Shown one piece after another: positions 19,422-28,183 of a DNA stretch of 64,000 nt. Source of the DNA: Candidatus Latescibacterota bacterium (GTDB lineage Bacteria; JAAXHH01); NCBI GenBank assembly GCA_022822725.1, contig JAJEAN010000007.1, positions 1,933,045 through 1,997,044 of the forward strand, in the 5' to 3' direction. The notes under the pieces are model-generated. The model had not been told where the DNA came from. It saw only the letters and a program-made list of their open reading frames with translations, and made no database searches. Position 1 is the stretch's first letter, and each line of letters starts with the position of its first letter. The translations under genes were made by a program, and so were the position numbers.

Positions 19422-22400
19422 TTTGCGGGCTCTCCACGCGCGAGCAATTCTCCAAAATGATAGTTGACGCTTGTCACTCCGAAATCCGGTTCTCGTTTAA
19501 AGGGCTCACGTACGTAATGAACCTCATGGGCACCACTTTCCTTGAACTCCACGATAGCGAGAATGTAGTCGTCCGGTTTATTGAGCGAACAAAGGATTTC
19601 GTTACGCGTCACTGTAATCGTTGATGCGCCGCTGACACGACCCTTCACTTCTATAAATCGAAGCTTGCCGCTTTCCGGCACGATACTTTCGATGTCGTAT
19701 CCCAGCTTCTCGAGTTCACGATCCGTTGGTTTAAATCCAAGACTCCGCTCGACCTCCATGATGATTTTACGTGCCCGTGCAGCAGATTCCTGGGTATCGA
19801 CGGCTGTGTTTGTGCCCTTTGAAATACTTCCGCCCATCTCATCAATGAGACCCTTTGGCACAACCAGCAATCCTCCCAGCACAACAGGAGGTAGCGGGGA
19901 GATCTGGGCTTCGAGTTTGAGTTCCTCCAGACGTTTCTTTAGGCGCGCTTGCAGTAGATCTGCCCGTTTGCGGGCCTCACCCGAATTAAGATGGGCGGCG
20001 GTCTTGCCCGCTTGCTCCTGTAGTTTGAGCTGTTCGGCTCGATGATCCCAGTAGGTAATCTCTTTTGTGAGACGGTCCTTTACTGCGGCTTCCGTTTTTG
20101 AGATAAGGGTAAGCTTCGAGTCTCGAATCTCATTCAAATGCTCAGGGACCACCTTAGCAACTGCGTAGTCTTGCACCTTCTTTTCCAATTCCCGGTCTAT
20201 CCATGCGCACTCAGGCCGGTCCAGTACAGATTCCAATCCGGGGTCGTCTTCGGTGAGCGGCCGGAAATCGAGATAAGGCGCGTGATGGAGGGGCCGCGCC
20301 ACGCCTTCAGCATCGAGTTCGACGTAGAGCATGCGTTTGGAGACGACCCTTCGGCCTCCTGAGCGCGTTTGACTCGCATCCTGGATCGCATGCTCGAGAT
20401 AGAAGAGTACACGGGGCTTATTGCCCGAATCACGGTCGTCGACTAATACCGTACCGCGTTTCAGAAGATCACGATTGCGTTCCAACGTCAGGTCGATCAC
20501 CGCATCGAGTAAAGGGTGCCCCGGACATATAAAGGCTGCTAGTGGCTGGCCCTGGGGTGCGACCAGTGACTTCTCAAAAACAATGCGCTCATAGCGAGGA
20601 AGAACCGGTTCTCTGATGCCAATCAGTCGGTCCCGGTTTCGTACAGGTGCAGGAACGTAGGTGATCTCAAATCGACGAGTCTCTCGCTGTCTGGTTGATC
20701 CGCCCAGTCGTTTAAACGACTCGTGAAAGAACGATTCGACGTAATGAGGTTGCAGACGACGTGCTTCTGCCCGTTCCATCTCTTCGCGTATACGGTGAAC
20801 GCGGCTCGCATCCATTGCGTCGTGCACAAGGGCGCGCTCTTCCAGTAGGTCCTGAAGCCGGCCACGGTCAAGGGCATGATCGACCGCTGTAGTCAGGCGG
20901 GCTCGGACCTCTGGTTGCTCGCCGTACCGTATCGCTTCTACCAATAGATCGCGAAGAGGCCGTCCCTCGAACTGGAGTTTGCCAAGCACGTCGAACACTT
21001 GTCCGCCGAGGGCCTGACGCGCTTGCTCCAGCTTCTCGAGGAGTTTTCTATAGACGTCGCCCTCGCGCGTTTCTTCCGCTACCAGATTCCAGAGATGACA
21101 AACTTCGGTCTGGCCGATGCGATGAATCCGACCGAAGCGCTGCTCCAGTCGGTTGGGGTTCCAAGGTAGATCATAGTTTACCATCAGATGCGCGCGTTGC
21201 AGGTTAATGCCTTCACCTGCCGCATCCGTGGCAAGAAGCACTTGTACATCGGGATCGTGCCGGAAAGCTTCCTGGACTTTGAGTCGGTCCTCCCGTCCCA
21301 CACCCCCATGGATAAGAACGACGGATTCCTCGCGTCCGAGCAATGTTGTGATTCGACTGTGTAGATAGCGCAGCGTATCGCGATGTTCGGTAAAAACAAC
21401 CAGCTTTTGACTCGAAGACGAGATTGGTTGAGGAATCTCCCCGGACCCGTACGGCACGTCCGGTTCGGCGATTCGTCCAGCGAGTCCGCCCTCCGTGAAA
21501 ACCTCACCGAGAAGGTTTGCAAGCTCCCGCCATTTGGTGTCGGTACCGCTCTGCTGTACACTCAGTGCAAGTCTTTCCAGATTCTTTAACGTCTTGATCT
21601 CGGCCTTCAGTTCGTCAATTGAACGCGCTGCTGTCGCACGATCGAGAACTTCCTCCTCGGCCGCTTCGACTTCATCGTCGGGTGCCTCGTCGAGGTCCTC
21701 AACGTCTTCAGTGTCAAGTTCAGGTCCGGCTACTTCAAATACGAAGTTGGCCTCGCTACTACGCTGCAGTATTTCCAACTCCCGCAAACGACTTTCCAGT
21801 CGTTCACGACGACGACGTAAAGACTGGTGAATTGCCTCTGGTGAAGATGCCAAACGACGTTGTAATATCGTCAAAGCGAACCCGACCGTGCCGGCTCGTT
21901 TGTCGTTGTTGAGCGCCTCAGCACGGTTGAACTCCTCCCGCACGTACTCGGTTACAGCTCGGTACAAATGAGCTTCAGCCACCGAGAGTTTGTAGGGGAC
22001 AGTGTACGCGACACGCTCAGGGAATAGTGGTGTTCCGTCGAACTTGAGTAGATTCTCCTTCACCATGCGTCGCATCAGGTCAGATACATCGGCGACATGC
22101 ACGCCATCGCGAAAGCGTCCTTCAAAACGGTCGCCATCGATGAGTGCCATAAAGAGTTGAAAGTCTTCTTCTTTCCCGTTGTGCGGTGTGGCTGTCATCA
22201 ACAGAAAATGTCGGGTGAGGCGTGATAATAGTTGCCCTAATTGGTACCGCTTGGTGTACTTGATCTCTCGGCCGTAGAACGAGGCCGACATCTTGTGCGC
22301 CTCGTCGCAAACGACCAGGTCCCATCGGCAGTCCGGCGCTTGCAGCTTCTGCTGGACGTCCTCGTTGCGCGAGAGTTTATCCAACCGCGCTATGACGAGG

Positions 22401-22996
22401 TTGGCTTCGATGAACCAGTTGCCCGAACGTGCCGCTTCAAGTTTATCGTTTGTCAGGATTTCGAAGGGTAGATGGAACCGGCGATAGAGCTCATCTTGCC
22501 ATTGCTCTGCCAGACTGCCAGGGCACACGACAAGACACCGTTGAATGTCGCCGCGGGCGATCAACTCCTTAATAAGAAGCCCTGCCATGATGGTCTTGCC
22601 GGCGCCTGGATCATCGGCGAGCAAGAAACGAAGCGGTTGCCTCGGCAACATGGACTCGTAGACCGCAGTAATCTGATGTGGCAGCGGCTCGACAACCGAG
22701 GTATGTACGGCGAGAACCGGATCAAACAGGTGGGCAAGACGGATGCGGTGAGCCTCTGAGACCAGGCGGAACAGAGCACCGTCGCCATCGAAGCTCCAAG
22801 GCCGACCAACTTCTACGACCTCGAGTCGTTGTTCGTCGTCACGGTACAGTAACTCGTTGGCGACCTCACCAGTCGGCGTCTTGTAGGTCAACTCGAGCGC
22901 TTCAGTGCCAAACCATTGCACACTGACAACTGTGACGAGACTTTCGGGCAATACGCCACGTATAGTGGTGTTGGCCTGGAGGTCTTCCAGTGTCAT
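19418..22996 (-). CDS. SNF2-family helicase with C-terminal DUF3883-like domain (DrmD-like)
   Basis: LADDPGAGKTIMAGLLIKEL, DEAHKMSA, TATPHNGKEEDF, RFGRIHRIGQ; C-terminal ELEKLGYDIESIVPESGKLRFIEVKGRVSGASTITVTRNE. Confidence 0.9.
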   Translation of the reverse strand: MTLEDLQANTTIRGVLPESLVTVVSVQWFGTEALELTYKTPTGEVANELLYRDDEQRLEVVEVGRPWSFDGDGALFRLVSEAHRIRLAHLFDPVLAVHTSVVEPLPHQITAVYESMLPRQPLRFLLADDPGAGKTIMAGLLIKELIARGDIQRCLVVCPGSLAEQWQDELYRRFHLPFEILTNDKLEAARSGNWFIEANLVIARLDKLSRNEDVQQKLQAPDCRWDLVVCDEAHKMSASFYGREIKYTKRYQLGQLLSRLTRHFLLMTATPHNGKEEDFQLFMALIDGDRFEGRFRDGVHVADVSDLMRRMVKENLLKFDGTPLFPERVAYTVPYKLSVAEAHLYRAVTEYVREEFNRAEALNNDKRAGTVGFALTILQRRLASSPEAIHQSLRRRRERLESRLRELEILQRSSEANFVFEVAGPELDTEDVEDLDEAPDDEVEAAEEEVLDRATAARSIDELKAEIKTLKNLERLALSVQQSGTDTKWRELANLLGEVFTEGGLAGRIAEPDVPYGSGEIPQPISSSSQKLVVFTEHRDTLRYLHSRITTLLGREESVVLIHGGVGREDRLKVQEAFRHDPDVQVLLATDAAGEGINLQRAHLMVNYDLPWNPNRLEQRFGRIHRIGQTEVCHLWNLVAEETREGDVYRKLLEKLEQARQALGGQVFDVLGKLQFEGRPLRDLLVEAIRYGEQPEVRARLTTAVDHALDRGRLQDLLEERALVHDAMDASRVHRIREEMERAEARRLQPHYVESFFHESFKRLGGSTRQRETRRFEITYVPAPVRNRDRLIGIREPVLPRYERIVFEKSLVAPQGQPLAAFICPGHPLLDAVIDLTLERNRDLLKRGTVLVDDRDSGNKPRVLFYLEHAIQDASQTRSGGRRVVSKRMLYVELDAEGVARPLHHAPYLDFRPLTEDDPGLESVLDRPECAWIDRELEKKVQDYAVAKVVPEHLNEIRDSKLTLISKTEAAVKDRLTKEITYWDHRAEQLKLQEQAGKTAAHLNSGEARKRADLLQARLKKRLEELKLEAQISPLPPVVLGGLLVVPKGLIDEMGGSISKGTNTAVDTQESAARARKIIMEVERSLGFKPTDRELEKLGYDIESIVPESGKLRFIEVKGRVSGASTITVTRNEILCSLNKPDDYILAIVEFKESGAHEVHYVREPFKREPDFGVTSVNYHFGELLARGEPAN

Positions 22997-23159
22997 GTTC
23001 GGCTTTCATTCTTCTGATTTAATACGAGAACCCGATGTGTCCTGTAAATATCCAACTATCAGAGACCCTTTGCTTTCATTGGTCTCCAACTGTACTGCAC
23101 CCTTGAACGGGACACAGAGTTAAGCTTCCTTCCGAACGAGGAAGCACCTCTTGTCCTAG

Positions 23160-23310
23160 TATCGCCGTCATTTCACCCACGAGTTCAAACTCCAGGTTCT
23201 CCAGAAAGCAGATGCGGGTAAGACGATCAGTCAGTTAGCCCGTGAGCATCATGTCCATCTCACGCTGATCAACAAGCGGCAGCAGCTTCGACGGCAGGAT
23301 GATCGCGCCG
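23160..23310 (+). pseudogene. IS3-family transposase OrfA remnant (HTH part)
   Basis: Manual translation of frame 23160: YRRHFTHEFKLQVLQKADAGKTISQLAREHHVHLTLINKRQQLRRQDD..., IS3/IS911-type OrfA pattern; no start codon, stop immediately upstream. Confidence 0.75.
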
Positions 23311-23394
23311 CAGTCCCTTTTTGGGGGCGCACTACTTCTCTCTATATTGGTACTGAAATCCAGTTTAAGTATACCGGTTTAATTTAACTCTACA

Positions 23395-24471
23395 TTAGGC
23401 TTCTTCTTGTTCATCGGGATATGGAAGGGGCGTGGCTGCTATCCAACCTTCTCGTTCGGGTGAGTTTATACCTGTACTTATGCCTCCGCCTTCTGTTGAA
23501 ACAACTTTCGCTCCTCGGTGTATACAGGCTCGAACAACCGCTTTCCTTGGATGATCCTCGTCTTCCTTGGACGCACTAATTATCGCAGTGCATTTTTCAG
23601 TTCCTTCTTCAGGTTTCGCTGAAAGTCGTTCACCCAGCAATCTGTCAAGTATTTCCGTTGATACATTGCGTCGTGATCCATGGTGCGGGACTTGAAACCG
23701 ATCTATACCCGGTAGGGTCAGTCCTACTGATGGAGCATAGTCCAGAGCCTCGTTAAGCGAACCTCGTCCCGCATCCGCAGTCAGTAACACCTTTTTCTCA
23801 CACAAATTAGCATACTGTATCACACTCATCTCATTCTCAGAGCTAGTTTCCTCCGATGAAAATGTCTCTTCACCCCATGCGGACCTCATAAAAGACACAA
23901 AACTCTTAACCAAAGCACGTCCTTGTCCTAACAATGACAGAGCTGCTGCTTCTGGAGTTTTATCGGACTCAACAACAAGATTTAGGTATCTTTCTTTTGA
24001 GGGTGCGAGGACAGTGAACTCACCAATATTTACTCCCTGAAAGGGTTCCAATATAGGTATCTCCTGGGCCTCGGCGATCTCTTCAAGTTCTGCAATATTC
24101 GGGTATATCTCCTTAAGTCTACGAACCAAGTTCTCCACGTTTGAAAAACGAGCAAATCGATCAATTAACTCATCTGCATATAGCCATGGTCGTAACATCC
24201 ACAACTCTGAAACACTAAATGCTTCGAGAACCTTACGCAGTCCGCCCGTATGATCGCCATCGGAATGACTGGCAATTACAGCATCAATAGTGTTAGGGTC
24301 ATCATAATACTTCTTGATGTGCTGAATAACAATGTCACCAGAATCTTGAAAACCGCCATCGGTGACATGGACTCTATTGATACCACCTATGGAATAACGA
24401 AGTGTTATTGCATCCCCGCTTTTGCTCGACCCTACGTCGAGGAAATCAATCTCGAAAAAGTCGTCAGACAT
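23395..24471 (-). CDS. ComEC/Rec2-like MBL-fold hydrolase
   Basis: IASHSDGDHTGGLRKVL, VLLTADAGRGSL, QVPHHGSRRNVSTEIL. Confidence 0.85.
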   Translation of the reverse strand: MSDDFFEIDFLDVGSSKSGDAITLRYSIGGINRVHVTDGGFQDSGDIVIQHIKKYYDDPNTIDAVIASHSDGDHTGGLRKVLEAFSVSELWMLRPWLYADELIDRFARFSNVENLVRRLKEIYPNIAELEEIAEAQEIPILEPFQGVNIGEFTVLAPSKERYLNLVVESDKTPEAAALSLLGQGRALVKSFVSFMRSAWGEETFSSEETSSENEMSVIQYANLCEKKVLLTADAGRGSLNEALDYAPSVGLTLPGIDRFQVPHHGSRRNVSTEILDRLLGERLSAKPEEGTEKCTAIISASKEDEDHPRKAVVRACIHRGAKVVSTEGGGISTGINSPEREGWIAATPLPYPDEQEEA

Positions 24472-24480
24472 ATGCTTCTC

Positions 24481-24984
24481 TTACTCCTTACTTTTAGCGT
24501 TTATTACGCGCTGAACGACATATTGAGTTTGTTTTCTGTAAGAGAGCAAAAACACTAACAACAATACCGCCAATATAATGAAACCGTTTGCGTCATCACC
24601 AATTGGCCATAAATGCTTCAACTCGTCAAAGATTTTAAGGAATACCAACGCAATTAACAGCGAACTTAGTGTACGATACATGTTGTTCTGTTCAGACATG
24701 ATCTCAAGCTTTGAATCCACTTCTGCTGCTTCCACGTAATCCTTGTAGTCTGCGAATCGAATAAAACTTGTCTTTTTGAGTAAGGGTTCCAGAAGTAACG
24801 ATCCAATCCTGCTAATGATCAATCCTGTTGCATAATACAGAAACATCCCTATGATCCAGTCCTCATGGATTAACGAAAATGAGGTGATTAGTTCTCCCAG
24901 GCCAGCGAATAGGACTCCGGGAAGTAAATAGTTAAAAATGTTATATGACGATAGCTTTTCGATGACGGTTTTCAACGGGATCAT
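24481..24984 (-). CDS. Small multi-TM membrane protein
   Basis: SSYNIFNYLLPGVLFAGLGELI, WIIGMFLYYATGLIISRIG, LSSLLIALVFLKIFD, FIILAVLLLVFLLSY hydrophobic segments; 9 bp upstream of MBL gene. Confidence 0.65.
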   Translation of the reverse strand: MIPLKTVIEKLSSYNIFNYLLPGVLFAGLGELITSFSLIHEDWIIGMFLYYATGLIISRIGSLLLEPLLKKTSFIRFADYKDYVEAAEVDSKLEIMSEQNNMYRTLSSLLIALVFLKIFDELKHLWPIGDDANGFIILAVLLLVFLLSYRKQTQYVVQRVINAKSKE

Positions 24985-25197
24985 CCTTCGGTTTTAAAGA
25001 ACAGCCCGACACTTCTCATACTTGCACTGTATCACTGGAAAACTTGCCTTAACTTCCGGAACCCGCAAGTGGAAGCATACCATACGTCACGTCTGTGTAA
25101 GTCACTCTCCCTCGATATTTAGTTCTTCGCATCGACTAGCCGATCATTCTAACACTTAATTGATCATGATGTATCGGTTCGATTCCAGTAACTTAGT

Positions 25198-26106
25198 CTA
25201 TGATAGGTTTAATGTTCCTAGATAGTTGAAACCTCTTAATGAACAATAGTTTTCGTAATCAAGAAAATCGACCTCGTAGTACTTGGAGGTGAAAATACGA
25301 ACCCTTCCCGTTAAACACTCAAAAACGATATCTCCGGCCGAGTTTTGCGTTATAGTGTTGTAGCCTTGGTAGTAATTCAGATACGTGCTAGGTGCTTCAC
25401 CTACCACTATGATCTTCGGAGCCATCGTATTGAGCATTTCACTTGGAACCCTACCGCTATCGCGCCCATGATGCGGTGCGAACAAAATATCAACGTTGGG
25501 TAGGTGGACATCGTTTGCTATCGCTTCCATGAAGTCTGTCTCCAGATCCCCCATCCAAAGTGCAGTTACGCCGTCCTGAAGATTATATTGAATTATTGGG
25601 GAGATATTATTCGGACTATTCCCTTCAGCTGCACTTTGCAGTGCAGACTTAAAACTTCTGTTGTTTAAGTCCGGCCACAGTATATGGATTCCAGAACTAC
25701 CCCTCTGATTACTCCTTCGATTCATCCAACGTCTGGAACATCCTTTATGAACGTAAAACGCTTTATCTGAAAAATGCAGTGCTCTATATCTTTTAAAACT
25801 CTCAGTTTCTTCGTCCTTTACTGTCTCGTTCCAGACACAATAGAAATTCAAGATTCGAATCTTGTCGTCTAGATCTTCCAATCCTTGTATGTGATCCTCG
25901 TCTGGATGTGTAGAGATAAACCGTGTTATATCGTTCTTATTCCTAAAATATGAAACTTCGTCTAATATGCGATTTTTGGTGTCGCCGGATAAACAACAAT
26001 CAATAATGGTAAAGTTGTCACTATTGTGGTCGATATAGTACATATCTCCATCGCCTACAGAATATGATTTAATTGTACTCATTTGTTTTCTCGTTTCGAT
26101 GGACAT
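25198..26106 (-). CDS. Second MBL-fold (ComEC-like) hydrolase
   Basis: FISTHPDEDHIQGLEDL, ALWMGDLETDF, FAPHHGRDSGRVPSEML. Confidence 0.8.
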   Translation of the reverse strand: MSIETRKQMSTIKSYSVGDGDMYYIDHNSDNFTIIDCCLSGDTKNRILDEVSYFRNKNDITRFISTHPDEDHIQGLEDLDDKIRILNFYCVWNETVKDEETESFKRYRALHFSDKAFYVHKGCSRRWMNRRSNQRGSSGIHILWPDLNNRSFKSALQSAAEGNSPNNISPIIQYNLQDGVTALWMGDLETDFMEAIANDVHLPNVDILFAPHHGRDSGRVPSEMLNTMAPKIIVVGEAPSTYLNYYQGYNTITQNSAGDIVFECLTGRVRIFTSKYYEVDFLDYENYCSLRGFNYLGTLNLS

Positions 26107-26167
26107 AGAACAAATACCAAGTTTTCATTCTGTGCCACTTAAGAACATTCTCCCAGAGGTACTTCTG

Positions 26168-26483
26168 AGCTTCGCCGAACTGCCGCTCCATCAGCAAAAG
26201 CCTGACCAACTGAATCTTCACAGTGACCATGGATCACATAACATTCTGGCGGCCTTCGGTAAGTGATGCAAGAAGGTGTCAGACCATCCATGGGTATTGA
26301 AGTGTGACTAGTACGACAACAACCAGTGTGAGGGCTTCTACGCTAGGGTGGTATGCGGGCCGCTTGACCGGAGATGCTTTGGGAAATGATACGAGATCGA
26401 ACTCGCGAAACGAGTACCTCGTGGGCTCCTTCAGTACACGGAAACCACGTTATTCTCTCGGATACTCGTCACCTTTAAACTAA
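26168..26483 (+). pseudogene. IS3-family transposase OrfB (DDE) C-terminal remnant, with stops and a frameshift
   Basis: Manual translation: LHQQKPDQLNLHSDHGSHNILAAFGK*CKKVSDHPWVLKCD*YDNNQCEGFYARVVCGPLDRRCFGK*; after a frameshift FSTRKPRYSLGYSSPLN*. Matches the IS3 OrfB pattern HSDRGSQYTS...YDNAMCESFFATLECELLDRR...NPRRRHSALGYLSPI. Confidence 0.85.
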
Positions 26484-26551
26484 GAAAGAACGTACGGGGA
26501 TCTGCCGATATACCGACGGTCCAATAAAACAATGTAGCTATATAAACTGGA

Positions 26552-27250
26552 TCACCTAACACGTTGCAATACCTTCGCTACCTCCTCTGCATTTTCTACT
26601 TTTTGCATAGACCACAAAGGATTAATACCACGCTGGCACATCGTATCCCAGTTCAAGTGAATCAACGCTAATCCAAGACAATGGAGAATCTGGACATCAC
26701 GGTGTGACAAGATCCAATTCTCAATAAGCTTCCCTTTCCGTCGCATCAGAAAATACCGTAAATCTGTGTATGCTGTCTTGTGTTCTTTGAGGCACTTTAA
26801 TAACTGATCATCGGTAATACTATCGATGCCCTCCGCTATTCCTAACTCGTTCATTTTATAAATGACTTTTTTCTTTAAATCAACACCACTTGGTTCTTTG
26901 AGGCAAACATCATTGTAAAGGGCATGTGGACTATGGTTTGAGTTGTCTCGAATCGCTCCAAAGTGAAGAAGCAATAAGAGTCGTAGTGACTGCTCTACCG
27001 AAAACAAGATCAATTCAAATGATACTGCAGAAAAGAAAATCGAATCGATATTCGGAGGGTTAGCACCGGGTTTGTGTAGGCACCAATTGGAAGCACGTTG
27101 GTGTGCTTGTGCCGTAGCCATCAGCCGGGGAGCAACGGCCTTGATTTCCTCTTTTGTACACCTGTCCTGAGCCTCATTATCACGAAACATTATCGGTACC
27201 ATCTGAAGTGTTTGGTGTACGGATTTTCCATTGAACAGTCCGTGGGGCAT
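26552..27250 (-). CDS. Alpha-helical hypothetical protein (HEPN-like?)
   Basis: FSAVSFELILFSVEQSLRLLLLLHFG helix resembles HEPN-type helices; family not recognised. Confidence 0.4.
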   Translation of the reverse strand: MPHGLFNGKSVHQTLQMVPIMFRDNEAQDRCTKEEIKAVAPRLMATAQAHQRASNWCLHKPGANPPNIDSIFFSAVSFELILFSVEQSLRLLLLLHFGAIRDNSNHSPHALYNDVCLKEPSGVDLKKKVIYKMNELGIAEGIDSITDDQLLKCLKEHKTAYTDLRYFLMRRKGKLIENWILSHRDVQILHCLGLALIHLNWDTMCQRGINPLWSMQKVENAEEVAKVLQRVR

Positions 27251-27384
27251 TCACCGCAATTAAGTTAACTTTCGCATAGAATTGATTTCGCAACAGGAAA
27301 CCAGTGTATTGCTCCATGGATAGGAAACGGAATTTGATGTACACTACAAATTAACCGGATTTATCCGTATACTTCATTATGAAT

Positions 27385-28173
27385 TCAGCCCGCCACCCCC
27401 ACCTCGATCCCGATCGGGCAATGATCCGACCCCATAACGTCCGGCATGATCCATGCGTTTGAGACCGCGGGCATCAGGTCCTCGGTCACGTAGAAGTAGT
27501 CGATCCGCCAGCCCACGTTCCGCTTTCTCGCACCAGACATGAGATGCCACCAGGTGTAGTTGCCAGGCCCCTCGTCGTATTGCCGGAACGTATCTACATA
27601 ACCCTGTTCGACGATCTTGTCGATCCACTCGCGCTCCATGGGCAGGAAGCCCGAGATCTTCACGTTGTCCTTGGGGCGGGCCAGGTCGATTTCCTTGTGG
27701 GCCGTATTCACATCGCCGCATATGACCAGCTTCTTGCCTTCCGCGCGGAGCGATTCCCAGTGGGCGAGGATGGCCTCGTAGAAGTCCATCTTGTACTGCA
27801 GCCGCGTCGCGTTCTGCTTGCCGTTCGGGAAGTACACGTTGAACAGGGTGAAGTCGGGGTATTCGAGCACCAGGGTCCGGCCTTCCGAATCGAAGCGGTC
27901 CTCGCCGAATCCCTTGTGGACGCTGATGGGCTCGTGCCGCGTATAGACGCCCACGCCGCTGTATCCCTTCTTCTCCGCTTCCGACCAGTAGCTCTGGTAT
28001 CCGTCGACTTCCGTGATCTTGACGTCCAGCTGAGACTCCTGGGACTTGGTTTCCTGGATGCACAGGATGTCCGGCGCTTCCCCCTGGAGCCACTCGATGA
28101 ATCCCTTCTTCGCCACCGCCCGCACTCCGTTCACGTTCCAGCTCAACAGCTTCCATGAAGACATGTAGGTCAC
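27385..28173 (-). CDS. xth: Exodeoxyribonuclease III
   Basis: KLLSWNVNGVRAVAKKGFIEWL...DILCIQETKSQ, VICGDVNTAHKEIDL, GSDHCPIGIEV. Confidence 0.93.
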   Translation of the reverse strand: MTYMSSWKLLSWNVNGVRAVAKKGFIEWLQGEAPDILCIQETKSQESQLDVKITEVDGYQSYWSEAEKKGYSGVGVYTRHEPISVHKGFGEDRFDSEGRTLVLEYPDFTLFNVYFPNGKQNATRLQYKMDFYEAILAHWESLRAEGKKLVICGDVNTAHKEIDLARPKDNVKISGFLPMEREWIDKIVEQGYVDTFRQYDEGPGNYTWWHLMSGARKRNVGWRIDYFYVTEDLMPAVSNAWIMPDVMGSDHCPIGIEVGVAG

Positions 28174-28183
28174 CTTTCCTTGG

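Noticed and set aside
26484-26560. Right inverted repeat of the IS3 element
   Set aside because: No convincing complement of the candidate left end TGTACTGCACCC could be read here; left unannotated.
27377-28156. 259-aa ORF overlapping exonuclease III
   Set aside because: Alternative frame of xth; lacks motifs.
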